Source: Pseudomonas taiwanensis (lineage in GTDB: Bacteria > Pseudomonadota > Gammaproteobacteria > Pseudomonadales > Pseudomonadaceae). From it: 64,000 nt of DNA. The position numbers were made by a program, and so were the translations under genes. Positions 44,003 through 53,706 of the stretch are shown one piece after another. The notes beneath the pieces are model-generated. The model worked only from the letters and a program-made list of their open reading frames with translations, searched no databases and was not told where the DNA came from. Location of the stretch: NCBI RefSeq assembly GCF_013393345.1, contig NZ_QJRF01000060.1:62001-126000 (forward strand), written 5' to 3'. Position 1 is the stretch's first letter, and each line of letters opens with the position of its first letter.

Positions 44003-46234
44003 TCATTTTTCCCTCCAGAACACGGACTTTTCGCGCTCGCTTTCCGGCTCGACTCCAGCCCCCAGGCGCAGCAGCAGATGCCCCTGCTCGGCCGTGTCAT
44101 GGATCTCGGCGGGCAGCGCCCGAATTCGCGAAACGACCAACGGATGGGGATGGCCGTAAGGATTCAGGTGGCCTCGGGAAATCAGCACTTTCTCAGGCGC
44201 CACGGCACGCAAGAAGGGGCCGCTGGAGGAGGTCCGACTGCCATGGTGGCCCGCCACCAGCCAGCGCGCTTCGAGTGGCTGGCCACTGGCGATCCAGGCG
44301 GCTTCACCCCGCGCGCCCAGGTCGCCACTCAGCAGGAGGCGCTCACCAGCAGCCTCGACCGCCAATACGCACGAGCCGTCATTGCTGTCGCCAGTCAGCG
44401 GTGACTGCCAGATACGGAAGTCCACGCCATCCCAGGACCACGCCTGGTCAGGCGGACAGGCTTCGGCGCCCAGCTCAGGCGGCAGCCGTTCCAGCTCGCC
44501 GGTCAGCACGCGTTCCACCGCCAACCCCCGGCTTACGGCCAGGGCTCCACCGGCGTGATCGGAGTCCGCGTGACTGATCAGCATCAGGTCCAGCCGCGAC
44601 AGCCCCAGGCCACGCAACGTCGGGACTACCACGCGCCCGCCGATATCGAAGTCACCCCGGCGTGGTCCCGCGTCGTAGAGCAGCGCATGTCCACGGGTGC
44701 GCACCAGCACGGAGAGCCCCTGCCCGACATCCAGCACCCGGACCTCCGCCTGCCCCGGCGCCAGGGGCTCCTGCGGCGGGAACAACATGGGCACCAGCAG
44801 TGCCAGCCCTAGCGCACGCAGTGGCACGCCAGCAGGGGCAATCAGCAGCAGAACCCCCATTGTTCCCAAGAGCCAACCCCAGAGCGGGACCTGCGCGGGA
44901 ATCCAGGCGGGTACCTGCGTCGCGGTCCACCCCAGTATCAGGAACAGCAGCTCCAGCGCACCGCCCGCCAACCAGAGCAGCGCTTCCCCCAGTGGGGGAA
45001 TGCCCAGTAGCAAGGTGCCCAGCAATGCCAGCGGCAACACCACCAGGCTGATCCAGGGCACTGCCAGCAGGTTCGCCAGCGGGCCGCTGAGGCTGACGGG
45101 CAAGGCCAAGGCCAGCAACAACGGCGCCAACCCCAACCCCATGACCCACTGGGCCCGCCACCAGGTCGTCCACCAGCGCCATACCCCCAGGCGCCCGGCA
45201 AAGGCCAGCACCAGCAGGACTACAGCCCCGAAAGACAGCCAGAAGCCCGGCTGCAACACCACCAGCGGTTCCGCCAGCAGGACGACGCACAGAGCCGCCA
45301 GCAAAGGTGTGAGGACCCCCAGATGACGAAAACGCAAGCGCCAGAGCAGGACGACCGCAAGCATCACGCAGGCGCGCTGCACGGGCACATCGAACCCGGC
45401 CAGCACGCCATATCCGATTCCGCCGGCAAGGGCCATGGCGCACGCCGGGGGTAGCCAGGGCAACCACCGAGGCCAGAATCCGTTTCGAGCGAGCAGCACC
45501 ACCAGGCCATAGAGCACGCCCGCGAACAGCGTGATGTGCTGACCGGAAATCACCATCAGGTGTGTGGTCCCCGTATCCTGCAGCAGGCGCCAGTCCCGGT
45601 CCTGCAAGCCGGAGCCATCGCCCAGCACAAGGGCTGCGAGCCCACCGGCCCGTCCCCAGGCATCCACCTGCAACACGCGCTGGCGCAGGGAGTCGCGCCA
45701 GGCGACAGTCCCGCTGGCCACCTCCAGGCGCTCCCCCGTTTTCACCGAACCGGTTGCGCCTATGCGCCGCGCCAGCAGCCAGGCTTCGTAATCGAAGGTC
45801 GCTGGATTCACCAGTCCCCGAGGACGCTTGAGACGAACAGCCAGCCGCCAGCGTTCGCCCGCGAGCACACGCGGACCACCGTGCCAGGAAAGACGCAGCC
45901 GGCGGGGCAATTGCGCCCGCGAAGACCAAGGGTCCTCCAGCTCGAAACGCACCACGCCATCGGCCGTACTAGGCAGGCCAACCACCTTCCCTTCCAGCCA
46001 GCGCACCTGGCCGTCCAAATGCGGCGCCAGGCGATCGTCCAGCGCCCACTGGGCACTCAGGCAGGCCCAGCCGAGGCCAAGGAGGACCAGCCCGCAGCGC
46101 CAGGCACGCGACGTCAGCAGCGCGAAGCCGAGAACCAGCTGGACCTGGAGCCACCAGACAGGCGGCAAGGCAGGCATCCAGCGTAATAGAAGGAGGCCGA
46201 CGGCAAGCGTGGCCAATCCCGAAATCATGGGCAT
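44003..46234 (-). CDS. comEC: DNA internalisation competence protein ComEC/Rec2
   Basis: ComEC is the inner-membrane channel that takes up single-stranded DNA during transformation. The 743-residue protein has an N-terminal OB-like DUF4131 domain (about 20-200), the Competence transmembrane domain (about 210-490; signature TTHLMVISGQHITLFAG) and a C-terminal metallo-beta-lactamase-like domain with SHADSDHAGG. It looks intact. It lies 72 bases upstream of exbB and is divergent from the DUF2062 gene. Confidence 0.95.
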   Translation of the reverse strand: MPMISGLATLAVGLLLLRWMPALPPVWWLQVQLVLGFALLTSRAWRCGLVLLGLGWACLSAQWALDDRLAPHLDGQVRWLEGKVVGLPSTADGVVRFELEDPWSSRAQLPRRLRLSWHGGPRVLAGERWRLAVRLKRPRGLVNPATFDYEAWLLARRIGATGSVKTGERLEVASGTVAWRDSLRQRVLQVDAWGRAGGLAALVLGDGSGLQDRDWRLLQDTGTTHLMVISGQHITLFAGVLYGLVVLLARNGFWPRWLPWLPPACAMALAGGIGYGVLAGFDVPVQRACVMLAVVLLWRLRFRHLGVLTPLLAALCVVLLAEPLVVLQPGFWLSFGAVVLLVLAFAGRLGVWRWWTTWWRAQWVMGLGLAPLLLALALPVSLSGPLANLLAVPWISLVVLPLALLGTLLLGIPPLGEALLWLAGGALELLFLILGWTATQVPAWIPAQVPLWGWLLGTMGVLLLIAPAGVPLRALGLALLVPMLFPPQEPLAPGQAEVRVLDVGQGLSVLVRTRGHALLYDAGPRRGDFDIGGRVVVPTLRGLGLSRLDLMLISHADSDHAGGALAVSRGLAVERVLTGELERLPPELGAEACPPDQAWSWDGVDFRIWQSPLTGDSNDGSCVLAVEAAGERLLLSGDLGARGEAAWIASGQPLEARWLVAGHHGSRTSSSGPFLRAVAPEKVLISRGHLNPYGHPHPLVVSRIRALPAEIHDTAEQGHLLLRLGAGVEPESEREKSVFWREK

Positions 46235-46401
46235 CCGATTCCCTTTCCCTGGGATGGAGATCGCGGCAACATCCCGTACCGCCCTGCGTCCTTCGATCCA
46301 ACCGGCGCAGTTCCGTTTAAACTTGCCGACACAAACTGACCCGGCGATGTCATTTCCGGGTGTGCATAATACCCGGCGCTTCCGTCGGCCAGAGACCGCC
46401 C

Positions 46402-46929
46402 ATGCCGCGTCGTATCTTCAAACGCTACATGCCGAATCCGGACACCATCAGGGAACACAAGTCCCTGCGTTTTCTCGGCACCCTGATTCATGATCCGAAC
46501 CTCTGGCACCTCAATCGCCATTCGGTCGCCCGCGCCATGGCCATGGGCCTGTTCGCCGCGTTCATTCCCATTCCCATGCAGATGCTGCTGGCTGCCGGGC
46601 TGGCCATCATGGTCCGCGCGAACCTGCCGATTTCGGTCGGCCTCGTGTGGCTGACCAACCCCATCACCATGCCGCCGGTTTTCTACTGCACCTACAAGAT
46701 GGGGGCGTGGATCATGCAGATTTCTCCGCGCGCCCTACCGGATGAACTGACCTGGGAATGGATCACGCAGGAGCTTTCCACGCTCTGGCAGCCGTTTCTC
46801 CTAGGATCGGTGGTGTGCGGCATCCTCCTCGGCGCTGCGGCGTACATGCTGACGATGCTTTATTGGCGCTGGTGGGTCGGGCACAGTTGGCGCAAGCGCC
46901 AGAAGGCCCGGCGGGAAAACAGCCGCTGA
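46402..46929 (+). CDS. DUF2062 membrane protein
   Basis: The 175-residue protein has a basic N-terminus and two to three hydrophobic helices. The segment GLFAAFIPIPMQMLLAAGLAIMVRAN, then WLTNPITMPPVFY, is the DUF2062 signature; its function is unknown. The ATG before PRRIFKRYMP is chosen. It is rightward, between comEC and the lol operon, and ends in a bidirectional terminator. Confidence 0.9.
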   Translation: MPRRIFKRYMPNPDTIREHKSLRFLGTLIHDPNLWHLNRHSVARAMAMGLFAAFIPIPMQMLLAAGLAIMVRANLPISVGLVWLTNPITMPPVFYCTYKMGAWIMQISPRALPDELTWEWITQELSTLWQPFLLGSVVCGILLGAAAYMLTMLYWRWWVGHSWRKRQKARRENSR

Positions 46930-46933
46930 AATG

Positions 46934-46963
46934 AAAACGCCGCATTGAATGCGGCGTTTTTTA
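46934..46963. terminator. Bidirectional terminator between DUF2062 gene and lolE
   Basis: AAAACGCCGCAT-TGA-ATGCGGCGTTTTTT is a 12-bp stem with a T-run rightward and an A-run leftward, five bases after the DUF2062 stop and 16 bases beyond the lolE stop. Confidence 0.92.
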
Positions 46964-46978
46964 TTGCAGGTACATCCC

Positions 46979-48223
46979 TTATTCGTAGCGCAAGGCCTCG
47001 GCGGGCTGGGTCTGGGCTGCGCGCCAAGCCGGATAGAGGGTTGCCAGGAAGCTCAGGACCAGGGCAGCGGTGCAGATCAGCGCGACATCTCCCAGTTGCA
47101 GCTCGGAGGGCAGATAACTGACGAAGTAGACGTCCGAGCTGAAAATCTGCCGGCCGCTGGCGCGCTCCAGCGCAGCGATCCACTGGCTGACGTTGAGCGC
47201 CGTGATGATACCCAGCACGGTGCCGATCAGCGTGCCGATAACACCGATCACACTGCCCTGAACCATGAACACCGCCATGATCTGCCGCGGCGTCGCACCC
47301 AGCGTGCGAAGGATGGCGATGTCCGCACGCTTGTCGGCGACCACCATGATCAGCGTGGCGATGATGTTGAATGCCGCCACGGCCACGATCAGCAGCAGGA
47401 GCAGACCGATCATGGTCTTTTCCATCTTCATGGCGCTGAACAGGCTGCCCTGCGTATGGGTCCAGTCGTCAGCGCGATAGCCCTGCCCCAGTTCGGCGGC
47501 GATCTGCTTCGACACCTCAGGCGCGAGGAACAGATCCTTCAGGGCGAGGCGCACGCTTTGCACCTGGCCTTCCGGCAGCCGCTGGATGGTGGAGGCATCA
47601 GCGATGTTGATCAGTGCCAGTGAGCTGTCCAGCTCGGCACCCACCTTGAACACGCCCACCACATTGAGGCGCTGCATGCGCGGCGTGATGCCGCCTGGCG
47701 CGCTGCTGACCTCGGGGACGATCAGGGTCAGCTTGTCGCCGACATTGAGACGGAAACGCCGCGCCGTGATTTCGCCGATGACGATGCCGGATTCACCCGG
47801 TTTCAGGGCATCGAGATCACCCTGCACCATGTGCTTGCCAATGATCGAAACCTTGGTCTCTTCCTGCGGGTCGACACCGTTGATCTGCACCGGCTGCATC
47901 ATGCCTTTAAAGGAAAGCATGCCTTCCAGTTCGGCGAAGGGAACCGCGCCCACGACTTCCGGGTGCTTCATCGCGGCATCGGACACCCGGCGCCAATCCG
48001 CCAGGGGCTGATCGGCACTCAGAGTGGCGTGGGAAACCATGCCGAGGATGCGCGAGCGCATTTCCTTCTGGAAGCCGTTCATCACCGAGAGCACCACGAT
48101 CATGGCCAGCACGCCCAGCGCCAGGCCGATCATCGAAGTCAGCGAGATGAAGGAAATGAAGTGGTTACGACGCTTGGCACGCGTATAGCGCGTACCGATG
48201 AAGATCGGGAGAGGTCTGAACAT
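46979..48223 (-). CDS. lolE: Lipoprotein-releasing ABC transporter permease LolE
   Basis: The 414-residue protein has one N-terminal helix, a large periplasmic MacB-like domain, and three C-terminal helices (FtsX family). With LolC and LolD it extracts lipoproteins from the inner membrane and hands them to LolA. It begins [20 protein letters not shown] and ends PAEALRYE, closely mirroring LolC. It starts one base after the lolD stop. The C/E assignment rests on gene order. Confidence 0.93.
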   Translation of the reverse strand: MFRPLPIFIGTRYTRAKRRNHFISFISLTSMIGLALGVLAMIVVLSVMNGFQKEMRSRILGMVSHATLSADQPLADWRRVSDAAMKHPEVVGAVPFAELEGMLSFKGMMQPVQINGVDPQEETKVSIIGKHMVQGDLDALKPGESGIVIGEITARRFRLNVGDKLTLIVPEVSSAPGGITPRMQRLNVVGVFKVGAELDSSLALINIADASTIQRLPEGQVQSVRLALKDLFLAPEVSKQIAAELGQGYRADDWTHTQGSLFSAMKMEKTMIGLLLLLIVAVAAFNIIATLIMVVADKRADIAILRTLGATPRQIMAVFMVQGSVIGVIGTLIGTVLGIITALNVSQWIAALERASGRQIFSSDVYFVSYLPSELQLGDVALICTAALVLSFLATLYPAWRAAQTQPAEALRYE

Positions 48224-48224
48224 C

Positions 48225-48908
48225 TCAGGCAGCCACCAGTCGGCCTTCTTCGAGGCGCAGCACCCGGTCCATCTGGCGGGCCAGCTGCAGGTCATGGGTC
48301 ACCACCAGGAAGGCGGTCTGCGAGGAGCGGCTCAGCTCCAGCATCAGCTCCTGGATGCCGTGCGCGGTGTGTTGGTCGAGGTTGCCGGTAGGCTCATCGA
48401 GCAACACCAGGCCCGGGTTGTTGACCAGGGCGCGAGCGATGGCCACGCGTTGACGCTCACCACCAGAAAGCTCAGCCGGCTTGTGCGACAGGCGATGCCC
48501 CAGCCCGACTCGCTCCAGCAGCGCCGTGGCGCGCTTGCGCGCCTCGGCGATTGCGGTGCGGCCAATCAGCAGCGGCATGCAGACGTTCTCCAGTGCGGTG
48601 AATTCCGGCAGCAGGTGGTGGAACTGGTAGACGAAGCCGAGCGCGCGATTTCGCAGCAGGCCGCGCGCGGTCTCACTGAGGGCGGACAGTTCCTCGCCCG
48701 CCAGCCAGACACTGCCCTTGCTCGGCGTATCCAGCCCGCCCAGCATGTTCAGCAGCGTGCTCTTGCCGGAGCCGGAGCTGCCCACGATGGCCACGCGCTC
48801 ACCCGGATGCAGCTCCAGCTCGACGCCCGACAGTACCTCGACGGACTGCGGGCCCTCGTCGTAGCTCTTGCCCAGGTTGCGGCAACTCAGGACTGCCTTG
48901 TTACTCAT
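48225..48908 (-). CDS. lolD: Lipoprotein-releasing ABC transporter ATP-binding protein LolD
   Basis: The 227-residue ABC ATPase has Walker [13 protein letters not shown], signature [15 protein letters not shown], Walker [12 protein letters not shown] and the switch His in VVTHD. The [18 protein letters not shown] segment is typical of LolD. The ATG overlaps the lolC stop by eight bases, and lolE starts one base after its stop, so all three are tightly coupled. Confidence 0.97.
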   Translation of the reverse strand: MSNKAVLSCRNLGKSYDEGPQSVEVLSGVELELHPGERVAIVGSSGSGKSTLLNMLGGLDTPSKGSVWLAGEELSALSETARGLLRNRALGFVYQFHHLLPEFTALENVCMPLLIGRTAIAEARKRATALLERVGLGHRLSHKPAELSGGERQRVAIARALVNNPGLVLLDEPTGNLDQHTAHGIQELMLELSRSSQTAFLVVTHDLQLARQMDRVLRLEEGRLVAA

Positions 48909-50151
48909 AGCGCAAAGCCTCTGCTGGCTGGGTGCGCGAGGCACGCCAGGCGGGATAAAGGGTGGCGAGGAAGCTCAGGACCAGCGCGGCCGAGCAGACC
49001 AGCACCACGTCCTCGGCCATCAGCTGGGATGGCAGGTAATCGATGAAGTACACCTCGGCGCTGAGGAACTTGTGCCCCAGGAGGCGTTCCAGCAGGGAGA
49101 TGGCGCCACTCACGTTGAGCGCGGCGAGGATGCCCAACACTCCGCCGATAAGGGTGCCGACAACCCCGATCACAGTGCCCTGGACCATGAAGATGCCCAT
49201 GATCTGCCTGGGCGTGGCGCCCAATGTGCGGAGAATCGCGATGTCGCCACGCTTGTCGGTCACCACCATCACCAGGGTGGAAATGATATTGAAGGCGGCG
49301 ACAGCGACGATCAGCAACAACAGCAAGCCGATCATGGCCTTCTCCATCTTGATCGCCTGGTAGAGGTTACCGTGCGTACGGGTCCAGTCGCGGGCGTAGA
49401 AGTCCTCGCCCTTCAGTTCGCCGGCGATCTGCCAGGCCACTTGTGGCGCCTGGAACAGGTCGTTGAGCTTCAGACGCAGACCCTGGACCTGGTCCGGCTG
49501 CCAACGCTTGAGACGCGCGACGTCGGACAGGTTGGCGATGGCCAGGAAACCATCCAGCTCGCCGGCACCCACATGGAAGATGCCGACCACGGTGAAGCGT
49601 TTCATCCGCGGGAAGACGCCCGCCGGCGTCACTGCGACCTCCGGAAGCACGAAGGTGACCTTGTCACCCATGCCGACGCCCAGCTTGCTGGCGGCACGAT
49701 CACCGATGACGATGCCGAATTCGCCTGGCTTCAGAGCGCCGAGGCTACCTTCCCGGAAGAAGTCACCGATGATGGAAACCTTGGGCTCTTCCTGTGGGTC
49801 GACGGCGTTGACCAGCACCTTCTGCACCTTGCCGTCGGCAGTGAGCAGGCCCTGGACCTGGGTGTAAGGTGCAACGGCCTTCACTTCGGAATGCCGGGCC
49901 ACGCCTTCGGCCAGCTTGCGCCAATCTTTGATCGGCACCGCGGATTCCACCGTGGCGTGGGGCACCATGCCCAGCACGCGGGTGCGCATCTCGTGGTCGA
50001 AGCCATTCATCACCGACAACACCAGGATCATCACCAGCACGCCGAGTGCCAAGCCGATCATCGAAGTCAGGGAAATGAAGGAGACGAAGTAGTTGCGGCG
50101 CTTGGCGCGCGTGTAGCGTGCGCCTATGTACAGGGACAGCGGTCTGAACAT
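48901..50151 (-). CDS. lolC: Lipoprotein-releasing ABC transporter permease LolC
   Basis: The 416-residue FtsX-family permease is the first gene of lolCDE. The N-terminus [20 protein letters not shown] and the helix segments [13 protein letters not shown] and [19 protein letters not shown] match LolE almost exactly. The chosen ATG excludes a long upstream extension that has no family counterpart. It is divergent from the PilZ-like gene. Confidence 0.93.
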   Translation of the reverse strand: MFRPLSLYIGARYTRAKRRNYFVSFISLTSMIGLALGVLVMILVLSVMNGFDHEMRTRVLGMVPHATVESAVPIKDWRKLAEGVARHSEVKAVAPYTQVQGLLTADGKVQKVLVNAVDPQEEPKVSIIGDFFREGSLGALKPGEFGIVIGDRAASKLGVGMGDKVTFVLPEVAVTPAGVFPRMKRFTVVGIFHVGAGELDGFLAIANLSDVARLKRWQPDQVQGLRLKLNDLFQAPQVAWQIAGELKGEDFYARDWTRTHGNLYQAIKMEKAMIGLLLLLIVAVAAFNIISTLVMVVTDKRGDIAILRTLGATPRQIMGIFMVQGTVIGVVGTLIGGVLGILAALNVSGAISLLERLLGHKFLSAEVYFIDYLPSQLMAEDVVLVCSAALVLSFLATLYPAWRASRTQPAEALRYE

Positions 50152-50317
50152 GGAAGTGGAGTTCGCTGGCGAAAGAAGGGACGTCCTTGTGGCGGGGCTT
50201 GGCGAGCAGCGTTTACACTCAAATTCTGTTCGTGGTCTGTCGCGGCGCTCCGAGCGACGCAAACGGACTTGCATAACGGAACAGCTCTTCGACCACCACC
50301 GCTGCCATGGGTTCGCC

Positions 50318-50902
50318 ATGTCGACACGAGACGCGGATGACCGCCGCGAATACTACCGCATCGAAGATACGATCGCACTGGAATTTCGCCCGCTGAAACA
50401 GGGCGAAACAGCTGATGAAAGCGGCGCGGACAGTGGCTCCCAACTGTTCGGACTGCTTAGCGAATTGCATCTGATGGACTTCGAATCGCAGCACCTGCTG
50501 CGGCATATCCATGAGCGCGATAGAACCCTGGCGAACTACCTCAAGGTCATCAACAAGCGCATCGACCTGCTTGGCCAGGCGCTTGCGCAGAGCTTGCTGC
50601 GCGACATCGGCCCGGCACGCCAGATCACCCTGTCCGAAGGCGGCCTCGGCTTCACCAGCGACCAGCCCATCGAACTCGGCACCCACCTGGCGATCAAGAT
50701 GGTGTTGATGCCGCAGGCGCTTGGCCTTTTGCTGAGCGCCATCGTCATCCACAGCCAGGTCCGCGATGACGGCCGGTTCGATATCGGCACGGAATTCGAC
50801 GCCCTGACCGACGCCCAGCGCCAGCTGCTGGCGCGCCACATACTGCAGAAGCAGGCCCAGCAGCGACGCCAGGCCCGTGAACGCGCCTCTCCTTCCACCT
50901 GA
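50318..50902 (+). CDS. PilZ-like domain protein with helical insertion
   Basis: The 194-residue protein has the RxxxR motif of c-di-GMP receptors (Arg10-Arg14, REYYR). The second motif, normally (D/N)xSxxG, appears only near residue 104-109 as TLSEGG, with Thr replacing Asp/Asn. About 65-70 residues rich in Leu, His and charged residues, probably helical, separate the two. Whether it binds c-di-GMP is therefore uncertain. It is followed after 9 bases by a small exported protein gene and then a glycerophosphodiesterase gene. Confidence 0.75.
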   Translation: MSTRDADDRREYYRIEDTIALEFRPLKQGETADESGADSGSQLFGLLSELHLMDFESQHLLRHIHERDRTLANYLKVINKRIDLLGQALAQSLLRDIGPARQITLSEGGLGFTSDQPIELGTHLAIKMVLMPQALGLLLSAIVIHSQVRDDGRFDIGTEFDALTDAQRQLLARHILQKQAQQRRQARERASPST

Positions 50903-50911
50903 GAAACCCGC

Positions 50912-51202
50912 ATGAAGCGTCCCGGACTGCTGCTGACCTGCCTCCTCCTTGCACTGCCCGTAGGCGCGGAAACCATCGAGATTCCTGTCGGCGAGCAAGG
51001 CGACCTGGGTCTTCGGCTGCCCGTGCGCGGCGAAAGCCAACGCGCGGTACTGGAACGCTTCGGCCTTCCCGATAAAGAACATCCCGCAGTAGGCAAGCCA
51101 CCGATCAGTCGCTGGGACTACCGGGAATTCTCGGTCTATTTCGAAAGCGGACAGGTCATCGACAGCGTTCGCCACCATCAACCCAGAGCACCAAGGGAAT
51201 AA
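50912..51202 (+). CDS. Small exported protein of unknown function
   Basis: The 96-residue protein has a signal peptide (about 1-19, ending VGA) and a mature part of about 77 residues. ESQRAVLERFGLPDKE followed by ISRWDYREFSVYFESGQVIDSV resembles the short sequence-plus-hairpin arrangement of BamE/SmpA-like domains, but only weakly. It sits 9 bases after the PilZ-like gene and 2 bases before the glycerophosphodiesterase gene, so all three are likely one operon. Confidence 0.72.
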   Translation: MKRPGLLLTCLLLALPVGAETIEIPVGEQGDLGLRLPVRGESQRAVLERFGLPDKEHPAVGKPPISRWDYREFSVYFESGQVIDSVRHHQPRAPRE

Positions 51203-51204
51203 AC

Positions 51205-51927
51205 GTGACCCTGATCTACGGCCATCGAGGCGCCAAGGGCGAATGCCCGGAAAATACCTTGGCCAGCTTCAAGCACTGTCTTTCACATGGCGTGAAGCGT
51301 TGCGAGCTGGACCTGCATCTCTCCCGTGACGGCGAGCTGATGGTAATCCACGACCCCAGCCTGAAGCGCACAACCGGCCGCAGGGGCAAGGTGGCGGAAC
51401 ACGACGCCGGGGAGTTGGAGGGATATGACGCCCGCCTGGGCGGACCCGGCTGGCACCAGCCCTGCCCCATCCCACGCCTGGCGAGCCTGTTCGAACACTG
51501 CGACTTCGATCACTGGCAACTCGAAGTGAAGAGCGCTTCGCGGGTTCGCGCAGCGCGGACCGTGCTGGCGATCCAGGAGCTGGCTGAACGCCACGGCCTG
51601 CTGGACAAGGTGACCGTCACCTCCAGTTCCCGTGAGGTCCTGCGTGCCCTCAACCGGCTGACACCGAATCTGTCGCGCGGGCTGGTGGCGGAGTACGCCT
51701 GGCTCGACCCGCTGAAAGTAGCCAAGCACCACGGCTGCAATCTGCTGGCCCTGAACTGGACGCTCTGTACCCCGGAGCGCCTGCTGAAAGCACAGAAGGA
51801 AGGCCTGCACGTTTCAGTCTGGACAGTAAACGAGCCAGCCCTGATGCGGCGTCTTGCCGACTTTGGCGTAGACAGCATCATCACCGACTTCCCCGGTCTG
51901 GCCAGCACCTCCATCGGGGGGCGGTGA
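51205..51927 (+). CDS. Glycerophosphodiester phosphodiesterase-family protein
   Basis: The 240-residue cytoplasmic TIM-barrel protein has GHRGAKGECPENTLASF (catalytic His and Arg), ELDLHLSRDGELMVIHDPSL (metal-binding Glu/Asp and second catalytic His) and QLEVKS. Such enzymes cleave glycerophosphodiesters to glycerol 3-phosphate and an alcohol. The start is GTG, immediately after the upstream stop. It ends the three-gene operon at a strong terminator. Confidence 0.9.
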   Translation: MTLIYGHRGAKGECPENTLASFKHCLSHGVKRCELDLHLSRDGELMVIHDPSLKRTTGRRGKVAEHDAGELEGYDARLGGPGWHQPCPIPRLASLFEHCDFDHWQLEVKSASRVRAARTVLAIQELAERHGLLDKVTVTSSSREVLRALNRLTPNLSRGLVAEYAWLDPLKVAKHHGCNLLALNWTLCTPERLLKAQKEGLHVSVWTVNEPALMRRLADFGVDSIITDFPGLASTSIGGR

Positions 51928-51956
51928 TTCCCGCCGCGACCTCATTCGCCACCATG

Positions 51957-51986
51957 AAAAAACCGGCCACAAGGGCCGGTTTTTTC
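51957..51986. terminator. Bidirectional terminator after the glycerophosphodiesterase gene
   Basis: AAAAAACCGGCC-ACAAG-GGCCGGTTTTTT has T-runs on both strands. It ends the rightward operon and lies 106 bases beyond the leftward sthA stop codon. Confidence 0.9.
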
Positions 51987-52092
51987 TTTTAGGCGTCGCC
52001 TGATCAGAAGCTCTCCCGGTTCGGCCAGCGCCATAGGCGCGTGTCACCGAGAGGGTCCTCCCCGGCCGGTTCAGGCGCCCGGCCGGTGCCGC

Positions 52093-53487
52093 TCAAAAAA
52101 GCCGGTTGAGACCGTCGAACGCCGCCACGCGATAGGCTTCCGCCATGGTCGGGTAGTTGAAGGTGGTGTTGATGAAGTACTTGATCGAGTTCGCTTCACC
52201 CTTCTGGTTCATGATCGCCTGACCGATGTGGACGATCTCCGAGGCCTGGTAGCCGAAGCAGTGGACACCGAGAATTTCCAGGGTCTCGCGGTGGAACAGA
52301 ATCTTCAGCATGCCCACCGGCTCATGGGAAATCTGCGCGCGCGCCATGCCCTTGAAGAAGGCCTTGCCCACTTCGTAGGGGATCTTCGCCTGGGTCAGCT
52401 CGCGCTCGTTCTTGCCGATGGAGCTGATCTCCGGAATGGTGTAGATGCCGGTCGGCACGTCATCGACGAAGCGCCAGCTGTCGTTCTCCACCGCACTACC
52501 CGCGGCCGAGCGACCCTGGTCGGCGGCGGCACTGGCCAGGCTTGGCCAGCCGATCACATCACCGGCCGCGAAGATGTTGCTGACTTCGGTGCGGTAGTAC
52601 TGGTCGACGTTGATCTGGCCACGGCTGTTGACCTTGATGCCGATGTTCTCCAGACCCAGCTTGTCGGTATTGCCGGTACGGCCGTTGCACCACAGCAGGC
52701 AGTCGGCCTTGATCTTCTTGCCGGACTTGAGGTGCAGGATCACGCCGTTCTCCAGACCCTCGATGCGCTCGTACTCTTCGTTATGGCGAATCAGCACGTT
52801 GTTGTTGCGCAGGTGGTAGCTGAGGGCGTCGGAGATTTCGTCGTCGAGGAAGCTGAGCAGCTGGTCGCGGTTATCGATCAGGTCCACCAGCACGCCCAGG
52901 CCGCTGAAGATCGAGGCGTACTCGGAACCGATCACGCCAGCTCCGTAGATAATGATGCGGCGCGGCGTGTGGGTCAGGCTGAGGATGGTGTCGCTGTCGT
53001 AGATGCGCGGATGGTTGAAGTCGACGTCCGCGGGACGGTAGGGGCGCGAGCCGGTGGCGACGATGACCTGCTTGGCCACCAGTTTCTCCACCACGCCGCT
53101 GGCGCACACCACTTCCACGGTCTGCTCGTCATGGAAGCTGGCGGTACCGAAGAACACGTCGACACGGTTACGGGCATAGAAGCCGGTGCGCGACGCGACT
53201 TGCTTGGAAATTACCCGCTCGGCGCTCTTCAGCACGTCGGGGAAGGAGAACCAGCGCGGCTCGCCGATCTGACGGAACAGCGGGTTGGTGTTGTACTGCA
53301 TGATCTGCCGAACGGAATGACGCAGTGCCTTGGACGGGATCGTCCCCAGGTGGGTGCAGTTGCCGCCGACCAGGGGACGGTTGTCTACCACCGCCACCTT
53401 GCGTCCGGCCTTGGCGGCGTTCATTGCCGCGCCCTCCCCCGCCGGGCCCGAACCCAGCACCACTACGTCGTAGTTGTAGACAGCCAT
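52093..53487 (-). CDS. sthA: Soluble pyridine nucleotide transhydrogenase SthA
   Basis: SthA transfers hydride between NADPH and NAD+, rebalancing the two pools in the cytoplasm. The 464-residue flavoprotein resembles lipoamide dehydrogenase but the redox disulfide is absent: the motif reads [17 protein letters not shown], with Thr in place of the second Cys, as in known SthA proteins. FAD ([10 protein letters not shown]) and NAD(P) ([13 protein letters not shown]) loops are present. GAGGAG precedes the ATG. Confidence 0.96.
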   Translation of the reverse strand: MAVYNYDVVVLGSGPAGEGAAMNAAKAGRKVAVVDNRPLVGGNCTHLGTIPSKALRHSVRQIMQYNTNPLFRQIGEPRWFSFPDVLKSAERVISKQVASRTGFYARNRVDVFFGTASFHDEQTVEVVCASGVVEKLVAKQVIVATGSRPYRPADVDFNHPRIYDSDTILSLTHTPRRIIIYGAGVIGSEYASIFSGLGVLVDLIDNRDQLLSFLDDEISDALSYHLRNNNVLIRHNEEYERIEGLENGVILHLKSGKKIKADCLLWCNGRTGNTDKLGLENIGIKVNSRGQINVDQYYRTEVSNIFAAGDVIGWPSLASAAADQGRSAAGSAVENDSWRFVDDVPTGIYTIPEISSIGKNERELTQAKIPYEVGKAFFKGMARAQISHEPVGMLKILFHRETLEILGVHCFGYQASEIVHIGQAIMNQKGEANSIKYFINTTFNYPTMAEAYRVAAFDGLNRLF

Positions 53488-53506
53488 GCTTACTCCTCAT
53501 AACGGG

Positions 53507-53530
53507 CCGGGGCGCCCTCTGGCGCCCCCG
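53507..53530 (-). other. GC hairpin in the sthA leader
   Basis: CCGGGGCGCC-CTCT-GGCGCCCCCGG, with one extra C, forms a very stable stem about 20 bases upstream of the sthA ATG, just before its ribosome-binding site. It may separate apbE and sthA transcripts or influence sthA translation. The rest of the 219-base gap shows no gene. Confidence 0.5.
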
Positions 53531-53706
53531 GCAAGGTCCGCGGCAATCGACACCGCGGAAATCGGAACCTGTTTCGGCGATCCTGGACGGGACCTTGAAC
53601 TGGCGTGCAGCTTAGTCCAGCCGCCTGGCGCTGCACATTAGCGCTTGGTCGCGTCGTAGGCGAGAGCTGAATCCACTACATCACACGCGCGGCACACTTC
53701 CGGGAC

